NCBI GenBank assembly: GCA_964246695.1
Contig: CAXTSI010000001.1
Coordinates: forward strand, 1-64,000
Direction: 5' to 3'
Length of the DNA stretch: 64,000 nt
Origin: Stigonema sp964246695
GTDB lineage: Bacteria; Cyanobacteriota; Cyanobacteriia; Cyanobacteriales; Nostocaceae
The number at the start of each line of letters is the position of its first letter. Position 1 is the stretch's first letter. The position numbers and the translations under genes were made by a program. The notes under the pieces are model-generated. The model was not told where the DNA came from. It did no database searches and worked only from the letters and a program-made list of their open reading frames with translations. Below are positions 44,584-54,800 of this stretch, one piece after another.

Positions 44584-46236
44584 TTGATGAATGGTAACAC
44601 TGCGATTGCCCGCAAAATCCTAATTCTCACTGCCATTCCAGACGGTCTGCGTTTGGATAAGGAAGTCCGGGAAATTGAGGAGGCTATGCGACGAGCCACA
44701 AGACGGGATGTCTCCGAAATTCGGATTAGAACATCTGTACGTCCTCAAGATATCCGCAGGGCATTGGCAGAAGAACAACCCCACATCGTTCATTTTTGCG
44801 GTCACGGTACGTCAGACGGTTGCTTAGTCTTGGAAGATGACGAGGGTAACCACAAACCCATAACACCCCAAGGGCTGGCTGCCCTGTTTAAGTTGCACAG
44901 AGAATATGTCAACTGTGTAGTGCTCAATGCTTGTTATTCGGAAACACCCGCCTATGAGATTAGCCAACACATCAATTATGCGATCGGCATGAACCAACCC
45001 ATTGGTGATCGTTCAGCCATTGTCTTTGCTCAAGGATTTTATGATGGTTTGGGATACGATGGTAGTTGTATTGTAAGAGCTTACGAGGAAGGATTAGTTG
45101 CCGTTCAAATGGAAGACCTGTTACAAGGATCGATACCAGTTTTAAAGAAAAAACCGACCGTGGCAGAATCCTCATGTCCAAGCCATCCAACTTCTACAGA
45201 TGATGCAGCAGAATTGAAATATCCGTTGGAATATCCGGAAGGTCATGTACCGCTCTCCTCACCTTTTTATGTAGAGCGTAATGGGATTGAGTCTCTTTGT
45301 TATGAAACACTGCTACAACCAAGTTCCCTAATTCGGATTAAAGCACCAAAGCTGATGGGGAAAACTTCTTTACTGACTAGGATTCTCGCTCATGCAGAAC
45401 AGCAGAATTATCAAGCAGTTTATTTGGATTTAGGTGGTATAGATAAAGCAGTACTGACTAGCTTAGATAGATTTTTGCGCTGGCTTTGCTCCAGTGTAGC
45501 TATTGAACTTGACCTCGAAAATCAAGTAGATGATGCTTGGAATACTCAAATTCTGGGTAGCAATGACAACTGTACTGCTTATTTTAAAAAATATATTTTA
45601 GCTAAAATCGATTCTCCTTTAGTCTTAGGCTTGGATGAAGTAGATCGATTATTTGCTTGTAGTGAAGTCGTTGAAGATTTTTTTGGGATGCTACGCTCAA
45701 TGCATGAGAAAGGGAAAATTTCTGATGTTTGGAAAAAATTGCGGTTGGTATTAGCACATTCCACAGAAGTTTATATTCCTTTGGATATCCATCAATCTCC
45801 TTTTAATGCTGGAGTACCTGTGGAGCTAGAAGAGTTTAATCAACAGCAAGTACAAGATTTGGCACAAAAGCATGGACTAACGATAAAAAATTTTCTCATA
45901 GAAAAATTAAGGGCAATGGTGGATGGTCATCCTTATTTAATCAGGTTAGCAATGTATCGTATTGCTACAGGTAAAGTACCTGGTGAAGATTTGTTAGAGT
46001 CGGCAACAACAGAAGCAGGGATTTACGCCAATCACTTGCGATCGCTACTGAATATATTACAACCAGTACCGGAACTAGCCCAAGCACTCAAAAAAGTCGT
46101 GAATTCAACTGTTCCGGTAGAATTAGATTCAATCGAGATTTACAAACTACACAGTCTGGGACTCGTGCGTCGGCAAAGCAATTATGTCACGCCCCGTTGC
46201 CAACTGTACCGCGAGTATTTCCGCCGCGTCTTGTAA
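44584..46236 (+). CDS. CHAT protease-AAA-like ATPase fusion (550 aa)
   Basis: N-terminal CHAT: ARKILILTAIPDGLRLDKEV, catalytic HFCGHG (H74) and LNACYS (C117). From about 218 an AAA_35-like ATPase: PLSSPFYVERNGIESLCYE, P-loop KAPKLMGKTSLL, Walker B VLGLDEVDRLF, and the C-terminal winged-helix-like end CQLYREYF. The stop TAA overlaps the ribosome binding site (AAGGAG) of the next gene, so the two are one operon. The AAA domain probably controls the protease; the downstream protein has the same ATPase type plus membrane anchor and GUN4. Confidence 0.88.
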   Translation: MMNGNTAIARKILILTAIPDGLRLDKEVREIEEAMRRATRRDVSEIRIRTSVRPQDIRRALAEEQPHIVHFCGHGTSDGCLVLEDDEGNHKPITPQGLAALFKLHREYVNCVVLNACYSETPAYEISQHINYAIGMNQPIGDRSAIVFAQGFYDGLGYDGSCIVRAYEEGLVAVQMEDLLQGSIPVLKKKPTVAESSCPSHPTSTDDAAELKYPLEYPEGHVPLSSPFYVERNGIESLCYETLLQPSSLIRIKAPKLMGKTSLLTRILAHAEQQNYQAVYLDLGGIDKAVLTSLDRFLRWLCSSVAIELDLENQVDDAWNTQILGSNDNCTAYFKKYILAKIDSPLVLGLDEVDRLFACSEVVEDFFGMLRSMHEKGKISDVWKKLRLVLAHSTEVYIPLDIHQSPFNAGVPVELEEFNQQQVQDLAQKHGLTIKNFLIEKLRAMVDGHPYLIRLAMYRIATGKVPGEDLLESATTEAGIYANHLRSLLNILQPVPELAQALKKVVNSTVPVELDSIEIYKLHSLGLVRRQSNYVTPRCQLYREYFRRVL

Positions 46237-46247
46237 GGAGTCAGCAC

Positions 46248-49196
46248 ATGGTAGCAGCTATTTCTAACTTCTATCAGGTAGGGGCAAGTCTCCCGGTTGA
46301 TGCTCCAAGCTATGTCAAGCGACTTGCAGACGAAGAGTTTTACCAAAAATTGAAGGCGGGTAAGTTCTGCTACGTGCTCAACTCCCGGCAGATGGGTAAG
46401 TCTAGCTTGCGAGTGCAGACAATGCAGCGGTTGCAAGCTTCAGGAACAGTTTGCGCTGCGATCGACTTAACGGGAATTGGCAAGCATAAGGTCACAATAG
46501 AGCAATGGTATGGGGGAATTGTTTACGCACTGGTAGAAAGCTGCCAGTTAGAAGACAAATTTGATTTCGATTGGCAGACATGGTGGCAGAAACACAGGGA
46601 AGTCTTTGACAGTGTGATGTGTTTGAGATTGTTTATCGAAAAAGTCTTACTGAACTTAATTGAGCAACAGATAGTCATCTTTGTTGATGAAATTGACAGG
46701 GTGCAAAGCCAGGATTTTTCTCTAGATGATTTTTTTGCACTCATTCGGTTTTTCCAGAATCAGCGAGTTGATAATCCAGTTTTTGAGCGGCTCACGTTTG
46801 CTTTATTGGGAGTGGCGACACCTAGCAATTTGATTACCGATAAAACCCAAACTCCCTTTAACATTGGTGAAGCTATTGAATTACATGGTTTTCAGCTTGA
46901 CGAAGCCCAGCCATTAATTGAGGGATTGAGCAGTAGATTTAGTCATCCCCAAAAGGTCATGAAGGACATCTTACATTGGACAGGTGGACAACCATTCCTG
47001 ACGCAAAAGCTATGCCAGTTTATGGTGGAGGAGTCTTGTCACGATAATCCAAGGAATGTTGAACAAGTCGTGCGATCGCGCCTGGTCGAAAATTGGGAGT
47101 CACAAGACGAACCAGAGCACTTGAGGACGATTCGTGACAGAATTTTGAGAGATGAGCAGCGAGCAGGGTATTTACTAGAATTGTATCAGCATATCCGCCA
47201 AGAAGAAAAAGCTGAAGTAACGGCAGATGACACTTTAGAACAAAGCGAACTACAGCTTTCAGGATTGATTGTTAGACAGCAGAATAAATTAAAAGTTTAC
47301 AATTCTATTTATAGAGAAATCTTTGACCAAAGTTGGATTGAAATTCAGTTGAGTAATTTACGCCCTTATTCTGAGAATTTCCGTTTTTGGATAGCTTCTG
47401 ACCGTAAAGATGAATCTCGATTGTTGCGGGGAAAGGCGTTACAGAATGCGCTTTTATGGGCGAAAGATAAAAGCTTAAACTTTCAGGACAGGGAGTTTTT
47501 AGCAGCCAGCCAAGCTAAAGAGAAAGAAGAGGCGATCGCGGCAAGAGAAAAAGAAGCTCAATTGTCAAGAGAGAGAAAGGATAGGGAAGCAGTAGAGAAA
47601 AGGAATTTAGTACTGGCTGAGGCTAATAAGAAAGCACAACGCAGAATGAGCATTGGAACTGCTGTTTTAATCCTAACTTTGTCAGTTGCAGTCATCTCAG
47701 CAGTACTGGCAACTGTAGCAGGGAATGAAGCGTTCCAAGCACAGCAAAGATTAGATAATGCAAGTAAAAAAGCATCAGAAGCTGAGGAAAAAGTTCAAGT
47801 AGCACAACAAAATTTGAAAAGTACCGATCAAGAATTATCAGAAGCCCAGATAAAAGTTAAAACAGCACAAGACAGCGAAAAAGAAGCAAAGCAAAAGCTT
47901 GAAGAAGCGAAACAGCAAGAGAAAAAAGCTCAACAGAATGAAACCTTAGCTAAAGCAAGAGAGAATCGGGCAGAGCAAAGATCACAAAATGCTAAGTCAC
48001 AAGAGAAAAAAGCCCAAATCAATCAACAAGATGCACAAAGAAAAGAGCAGGAAGCAAATGAAAAAGCTATAAAAGTAACACATGAATTTAAGAAAACTCA
48101 AAAAGGACTGGAAACCAGACAGGAATATCTCAAAACAGTTGGAAAACTCGCTCAACTAGCAGGAAAACTTAAAGATAAGAGTTTTGATGATGAAGCTAAA
48201 GAATTACTTTCACAAGCAAGTCAATCAGTTAACATTAAAGATGACAATTTGAAACAAGACCTTTTGCATACAGGAATAGCTTATGCTTATTCAAAACTTA
48301 AAGATGCAAATTGGGTTCCAGAAGTAAGTAATTCCCTAAAAAAGGTAAATAAAACAAGTGATGATTCTTTAGAAAGCTTGCAAATTCAGATTTTAACCTA
48401 TAAAACTCAAGGGAATTTCCAGAGAGAGAAGCAGGAAAATACCGATGCGATAGACTCTTATAAAAATGCTTTTAAGGTTTTAAAAGACTTGAAAAATAAA
48501 ACTTCTAGCATTAGTCCACCCTTTAATGAAAAGATACCCATAGATAAAAAAATTCTATCAAAGGAAGTGGTCGAGGCTCTTCATAGAGAATTTATTAATT
48601 TACTTTACGAAAATAATCATGAGAACTCGCTCAAGCAAGAAGTAGAAAAATCTTTAAAAGAACACTTTTATAATGAGTTGGCAACCTTACTAAAAAATAA
48701 ACAGTTTAAGCAAGCCGATGAAAAAACAAAAAATTTGATGTCATACATTGCAAGGGAAAAATCCTTTGATAAAAAATCTATCAATAAGCTTTCTTGTCTT
48801 GATTTAAGACGAATTGATCGGCTTTGGGTAGAAAATTCTGATAAGCGTTTTGGTTTGAGCGTACAAAAAGAAATTTTTCTGAAAACTGGAAACAGACTTG
48901 GTATGACATCTGCGGTATCAGCCCAGAATAAGACAGACGAAAAAAATTATTTAGAGTTTGCTAAAGCAGTTGGATGGTTTGTTGATAAAGGAAAAGACTC
49001 AGGAAGATGGTTAGGTAGTTCTAGCGATAGTAGCGATCTAGAGCGCCGTATAAAAGATAAACCTGAACTACGAGGTACTTACCCAACGAATTTAGGAGGA
49101 AGTTTCTTGGCAATCAGGAACGGTCATCTGTACATAGTTGGGCAGTCAGAGGTGTGGGGGTTTCTCTTCTCTCGCGTTACTGCTTGTGAAGTATAA
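46248..49196 (+). CDS. AAA_35 ATPase-transmembrane-coiled coil-GUN4 protein (982 aa)
   Basis: ATG at 46248 follows AAGGAG by 7 nt. Residues 1-390 are an AAA_35-like ATPase (YVLNSRQMGKSSLRVQTMQR P-loop, IVIFVDEIDRVQ Walker B). A membrane helix lies at about 465-488 (IGTAVLILTLSVAVISAVLA), in a long charged coiled coil (about 420-640; EAKQKLEEAKQQEKKAQQNE). The C-terminus from about 840 is GUN4: KQFKQADEKTKNLM, LDLRRIDRLWVENS, RFGLSVQKEIF, then an ending FLFSRVTACEV typical of the fold. GUN4 binds tetrapyrroles such as Mg-protoporphyrin or bilins. It probably senses or signals at the membrane for the CHAT-AAA partner. Confidence 0.87.
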   Translation: MVAAISNFYQVGASLPVDAPSYVKRLADEEFYQKLKAGKFCYVLNSRQMGKSSLRVQTMQRLQASGTVCAAIDLTGIGKHKVTIEQWYGGIVYALVESCQLEDKFDFDWQTWWQKHREVFDSVMCLRLFIEKVLLNLIEQQIVIFVDEIDRVQSQDFSLDDFFALIRFFQNQRVDNPVFERLTFALLGVATPSNLITDKTQTPFNIGEAIELHGFQLDEAQPLIEGLSSRFSHPQKVMKDILHWTGGQPFLTQKLCQFMVEESCHDNPRNVEQVVRSRLVENWESQDEPEHLRTIRDRILRDEQRAGYLLELYQHIRQEEKAEVTADDTLEQSELQLSGLIVRQQNKLKVYNSIYREIFDQSWIEIQLSNLRPYSENFRFWIASDRKDESRLLRGKALQNALLWAKDKSLNFQDREFLAASQAKEKEEAIAAREKEAQLSRERKDREAVEKRNLVLAEANKKAQRRMSIGTAVLILTLSVAVISAVLATVAGNEAFQAQQRLDNASKKASEAEEKVQVAQQNLKSTDQELSEAQIKVKTAQDSEKEAKQKLEEAKQQEKKAQQNETLAKARENRAEQRSQNAKSQEKKAQINQQDAQRKEQEANEKAIKVTHEFKKTQKGLETRQEYLKTVGKLAQLAGKLKDKSFDDEAKELLSQASQSVNIKDDNLKQDLLHTGIAYAYSKLKDANWVPEVSNSLKKVNKTSDDSLESLQIQILTYKTQGNFQREKQENTDAIDSYKNAFKVLKDLKNKTSSISPPFNEKIPIDKKILSKEVVEALHREFINLLYENNHENSLKQEVEKSLKEHFYNELATLLKNKQFKQADEKTKNLMSYIAREKSFDKKSINKLSCLDLRRIDRLWVENSDKRFGLSVQKEIFLKTGNRLGMTSAVSAQNKTDEKNYLEFAKAVGWFVDKGKDSGRWLGSSSDSSDLERRIKDKPELRGTYPTNLGGSFLAIRNGHLYIVGQSEVWGFLFSRVTACEV

Positions 49197-49544
49197 CACA
49201 TAAGCGTTTCAGACTTTTGTAAATTCTCAAGATAAAAGAAGTCTACTTCGGCATTTTATCTTAGTTTTTTGTGCTTATACTTTTATTGTTTGGCATCAAA
49301 TGACTGGGGGTCTAAGACGAAGATGGGCTAATAAACCTTTGAACACCTTTACCTACGCAGAGAGGGCTTTTAGAACGGCTGTGTCTTATCGATTTTTTGA
49401 TTGGTTAACCCATAATCGTGACGTATTTACCGCTTATATAGCGAGTTTGGGCTACATTTGGGCTTAATTTCTGTTTAAGTCCCATTAATTAGATAAGGCT
49501 TCCTATTACGTAAAGATATATAAGCAATCAGGTAACAACCAAGT
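49197..49544. other. Intergenic; one mini-element end
   Basis: No gene. Near 49472-49483 TGTTTAAGTCCC matches the terminal repeat of the element at 27585-27763, but no second end is seen nearby. The rest resembles decayed transposase DNA. Confidence 0.4.
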
Positions 49545-50425
49545 TTAGGCTACAATTTTTGTACGCTCAATTGCTTCTTGAAAATAATTGCGGTCAATCT
49601 CAAACCCTACAAAATTTCTACCCTGCTTAAGAGCGGCGACACCTGTAGTTCCTGCGCCCATGAACAGGTCAATAATAGTACAACCTGGTTCCGTAAATTT
49701 TTCTATTAACCATTCTACGTGTTCTAGGGATCGTGGCATGGATGCTTGACATCTTCCTTGAATGGTTGCGCGGGAGGGCAGAAATCGGGATGCATTTGCC
49801 CAGGTAAAACGTGATTGCCTTGTCTTGATTTAGGCGGAACCCCAAAAACGTAGGCTACATCTCCTGAAATAAGTAACCGTCCCTGCTTTGATGGTATGGC
49901 ATAAGGCAACTAAGCTACCCGGATGAACGAGTACTGTGGCGGTACAGCAGCCATAAAGCGCGGGTCCCCATCACACCGCAACTGAATAACAATCTGCTTG
50001 AGGGGATGATGATCCCGGAGCGATCGCACAACATCCGCCAATAATTGAACAGGAGCGTGGCTACCTGCTAAGTTGTCCGTTGCCAAGAGCCAAACTGGAT
50101 CGGTAACGATGGCATCAATGGTATGAGGTGGTCGCTTTACTTCAACCCGGCTATCGCCATGTATGAAGCACGCCCAATTCCCTTCAGGAGTTTTTAGGGT
50201 TATTGATTCTCCTCGAGCTGCAAAGTGACGTTCTTTGTACTTCGATAAATTGGGAGACTGTTCCAGAAGCCTTACAGCCAATTCCACCTTATCTGTAATA
50301 GAATCGTGTCCATTAGCCATACGGGAAATTGTCTCTCGACTATATCCAAGGCTTTTCGCCATCGGAGTTTTCCACCGATTGCCAAATAGACGTTGACCAA
50401 TGGCACTAAATTCTTGTGGCGTCAT
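49545..50425 (-). pseudogene. HTH-DNA methyltransferase (N4/N6, beta class), broken
   Basis: Residues 1-55 form an XRE-like helix-turn-helix (TPMAKSLGYSRETISRMANG). The methyltransferase then shows motif IV as TDPVW (normally DPP[YW]) and later motif I FMGAGTTGVAALKQGRNFVG, the IV-before-I order of beta-class enzymes. The gene is broken by a TAG (about 49910) and a frameshift near 49735. The motif IV change would itself impair catalysis. It may be an orphan plasmid methylase relic. Confidence 0.8.
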
Positions 50426-51617
50426 ACGTAACCCTTAATCACTAAAAATAACATAATCATTTTCAAACAATAAATAATTTCGTGATTATTTATCACGTTT
50501 CTATTGACTACTCACAATTATGTGTTATTCCAAATCAATAGATATGCTTAAATACTCAGTTAGATTGTTACTACATTATTTAAAGTATAGAGAAATACCT
50601 GTATTCAGCTAATTCATCCCGCATTTATGCAACGCCCCAAATCCCATCTTTTAATTCTATGTTCTCATTCTTTTTTAATCTTAAACAGAACTCTACTTTT
50701 TGGTCCCTAAGCCAGTTGGCTAGTTAGACTGAACGAAATTTTCTATCCCCCAATACAACGACTTTAAATTTATTTAATATCCCTATAAATAAATTTAAGG
50801 GATTCAATTGGACGTAGTATTCCTTGCGTTGCGCGTCTCGAAATACATATTTTCTTTTTTTTCAAAAATGAATTTATTACCATAAAAACTTTACCCCAGA
50901 AAGCAATACCTCTCTGCGATTCTTGTCAAGAATAGATTGAGACATACAACCTCCTGCCAGCTACGTGAACCAAGCTTGCTTTAAATCATTAGCCTTTCGC
51001 GTAAAAAACATAGACATAGCGATCGCAGATCCGCATTAATTCTCCTAAGTCTATTTTTTCCTGCCTTTTGATTTGATAGCGAATTGAAGCAGGATAACAG
51101 CAGAAGCCTCTGCCATGCGTTCAGCACAATGTTGCTTGGTGCTTAAATGTTACCGCCATCATGTGTCAGTCTGTAATCCCATCATAAATTTTTTACGAAT
51201 TCTTCAACTTTACTGGAGCGTACCCATCGGGAGCGAGAAAAGGAGAGAGAAGTGCCAGAAAATCCGATAACTTCCATCTCTCAGAATCACTTAATAATGT
51301 GGCGACAATTCTTCTGGTCTGGAAATGAGACCATTATGACAGCTATCAGAGTGTGCGATCGCTCTACCTAGCACTCCCCCTGTATACGCATTCGTTTCCC
51401 TACCATTGGGAATTCTGCCATCGCTGCTCCCTCTGCTATCACCCATAAATTTATGGATAGCTTATTATACAGGAAACTGTTGATAACGCTGATGCTATAA
51501 GCAAATTATATCAAAAAGATCTGAAATGACGTTTTTTCGTAGAACCGGACAAGAACGAGTGATAAGGGCGGGTTATTGGGAGCGATCGCCAACGAAAGAA
51601 TAGGAGTTGTGGGAACT
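50426..51617. other. Long intergenic region with relics
   Basis: Contains a 12-bp inverted repeat TTAAATTTATTT (50764-50775 / 50787-50798) and a fragment (about 51187-51222) identical to part of the RHH gene at 60369 (TTTTTTACGAATTCTTCAAC). No gene is supported elsewhere. Confidence 0.5.
51187..51222 (-). repeat. Short RHH-gene relic
   Basis: About 34 bases beginning TTTTTTACGAATTCTTCAAC are identical to bases near 60507-60540 inside the 134-aa RHH gene (encoding KVEEFVKN). A recombination footprint. Confidence 0.7.
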
Positions 51618-51800
51618 TTAACTGTCGGAAAAAAGTCTCTTTTCTTTGAGAGTGCTTAGTCGGGAATATTTTTGGTTTTTTAGCGCTTCATAATTGCGGA
51701 TCTTTTTCTCAGCATTAACAAAAAGGTTGACGATGTGCTGCTGTGCTGCTGTAGGGATTTCCTTGAACTGAATTTTATTGCCATCAATACTTATGTCCCA
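51618..51800 (-). pseudogene. Relic of the helicase C-terminal region
   Basis: The minus frame reads IDGNKIQFKEIPTAAQQHIV NLFVNAEKKI, close to VDGDKIYFKEIPTGARSHIV NLFIDAEKHI in the helicase at 25517-27388. It abuts and overlaps the end of the 1447-aa gene, so a recombination joint lies near 51800. Confidence 0.8.
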
Positions 51801-54800
51801 GCAATAAAAAACTTCGACTGAAAATACAGCCGATATAACTGACAACTCGGTGTCGCTTGATTATGATCCAACTTAATCAGCCCCATACTACTTAACTTGT
51901 GAGCCTGTATCGGTTCTAACGGCACAGCCTCAGTAGCATTCATCACCTTGTGAAGTGCGATCGCCAATTCTGGCTGTTCTTGCAAAGTTGCCCAATGACG
52001 TTGTAAATGATGGTTATAAATTCCAGAGGATGTCGGCGCACTATCCAGCAATTCTGTCAGAGTGCGATCGCCACGACTCAGGTGATACAGTGCTAAGTGT
52101 ACCAGTCCTGGATGTCTCCCAACCATATCCATTAAAAGCCTTTCCTCCTCAGCGTCTGTCCAGTTGATCCCATAGCGCTGCGCTAACTGCTGTACCTGAT
52201 CTAAACTCAAACCTGTTAACTGAATTGGTAATCCTACATTAAAAGGAGATTGATGTAGCTGTAAAGGAACATAAACTTCTGTAGAATGTACCAAAATTAG
52301 GCGCAGCTTTTGCCAGATGGGCGATCTTTTTCCTTCTTCATACCATGAACGCAACACAGCTAAAACTTCCTTCGCTACTTCAGGATGTTCAAAAAGCTGA
52401 TTCACTTCATCCAATGCTAAAACCACAGGAGAATCTATTTGCTCCAACACATAAGCACGCAAGTAGAGAGAACAACTCACTTTGCTGCCAATATCTTCAT
52501 CCCAATACTCGTCTAGTTTTGATTCCAAGTGAAGCTGACGTGTAATATCAGCGCACAGCCAGCGCAAAAATCGATTCAAATCGCTCAATATTGCCTGCTC
52601 AATTTGCTCCAAGTTCAGGTTAACTGTATGGTAGCCAATACGATGAGTATAGTCAAGAACCCTCAGCAGCAAAGAGGTTTTGCCCATTTCTCTGGGTGCT
52701 TTAATCCGAATCAAAGCTCCCGGTTTACTAACTTCTTGATAAACCTGTGATGTGATCGCAGAGTTTTCAATGTAAAACGGGGAGTCAAGCGGGACTGAAC
52801 CACTCGGAAAGCGAGGGTATGTATCCTGCTTGGTATTTTTGAAAAAGTCTATATCGTTTTTTGTTGGCGGTGTGTTTTCTGGTACTACAGAAGCCACCAC
52901 TAATGAGCTTGTCTTACTTTCGCATTCAGTCTCAACACTTTCCTGTGACCAAAACATTGGTGGTTCTGCTGGATTCTGAAATATGACTGGTAACCAAGTA
53001 GCGCAAGGAAATTCTGCCTCTAGCCCTTGCAGTCGTTCTCGTGCTGAACGCACCGCAGCATACAATGACCTACCCGATGAAAACTCAGCTAGAAAATACT
53101 TTAAAAATTCTTGAGCTACCACATCTGGTACAGGCTCACGCATGACAATAACTTGGGGAATGTACAAATCCTGTAGCTGCTGCGCCAATCCTAAACCATC
53201 ACGAGAGTTGAAAATCGCTAGCTTCAACCCACGACTAATAGCTTGCTTAAGAGCATACTTTAATTGTTTAAGAGTAATTGTGTCTGCTTGATTAATATGC
53301 AACAGCCCTTTTTCTTGACTACAACTATAACCTGCAAAAAAGAGAATATCCCAACCTTGTTGCCAAAGCTTATCATTTAAACTCCCTAAATTAGGCTCTA
53401 CTAAAAATGTAATTTCTGCTGTTGATAATTGCTCTAAAAAAATCCGATCACGACTAACATTAATTCCTTGACTATTGCCTAAAATTGCTAATATTCTAAT
53501 TTTAGATTTCTTGCTATTGAAAGACAATTTATTTGGTTTTTGACACTCAGCAGAACTTAAGGCAACTTCCGTCAGAGGGTAATCCTCAAAAAAATCCCAC
53601 AGATGCCAAGGAAGTCTTCGCACTAAATTGTCATTGGTTTCAATTATAAAGCGAATTTCTTCAGATGGTCTGAGTTGTGTACGTAATTGCTGGTCAATTT
53701 TGCGAAACTTCATTGAGTTCAACCATACATTTATCCTTTTTGATAAGCTTTGACATAAATTAGCGAACTCAACTTGAGAAAACATTGTTACATAAGCTTC
53801 TTCGATTTCAAATTGATCATCTTGAGCGTCTATTTCAATCCCATCACGGCATCTCAACCGTTGAGATAAAGCAAAATAAACTAACTGCCAATTTCGATAG
53901 ATCTCGGGGATTTTGGGTGCTGCTGGTAAACTAGCAGTCAATTTCATCTGGTAGGGGTTGTTTGCTTCTCCAATCTGTGCTGTAACAGCGGCAAAGCCAT
54001 CCCGTAGGTTTCCCTGACCCAAACTTAAAACAACTAGACGAGAGCCTTTATGTTGAACTTTGACTGTCTTTTTTTGGTCTGCTGATTGATTTATTGTCCT
54101 AAGTATCTGTTTAGGAATTGGTAATTTTTGACGTGTGCTCGCCTCTTCCAGGAAATTTAAGTAATGTTGGTAGCGTTCCCAGTCTCCCCGCACTACACAC
54201 TCAGGCTCATCGCGATGTAAACAGTTACTAAAACGGCAACTAGCCACTGCTAAACGTCCTTTAGCTTCTGGAAAATAATGTACTAATTCTTCGGGGGAGC
54301 AATTCAAATCAGGCTGATTAAAACCAGGAGTATCTGCTAGTAAACCACCACGAGGTAGTTTAAATAACTCCACATGACGAGTGGTATGACGACCCTTTGC
54401 TAGTTTGCCAGAAACCTCTCCCACTCTTAAGTTAGCTCTAGGAATGAGTGCATTGATTAAACTGGATTTGCCAACTCCCGAAGGTCCAGCAACGACTGTG
54501 ATCTTCTCTGTAAGAATGCTTGCAAGCTGGTCAATATTTATGCCTTGACTCACACTAATAAATCTTGGTTGATAACCCCAACTTGTTAAGCGAGTCCTAA
54601 TTTCTTCTTGCTGTTGTGTGGTGATTAAATCGCTTTTATTTAGGCATAAAACGATATCTAAACCCGTGGATTCAGCCTTAACTAGAAAGTGACTTAGCTG
54701 GTATGGTTCTATAGGCGGGTCAGCAACAGTAAATACCAACAGGATTTGATTGACATTGGCGATCGCTGGTCTGTCTAACTGACTTTGACGAGGTTGAACA

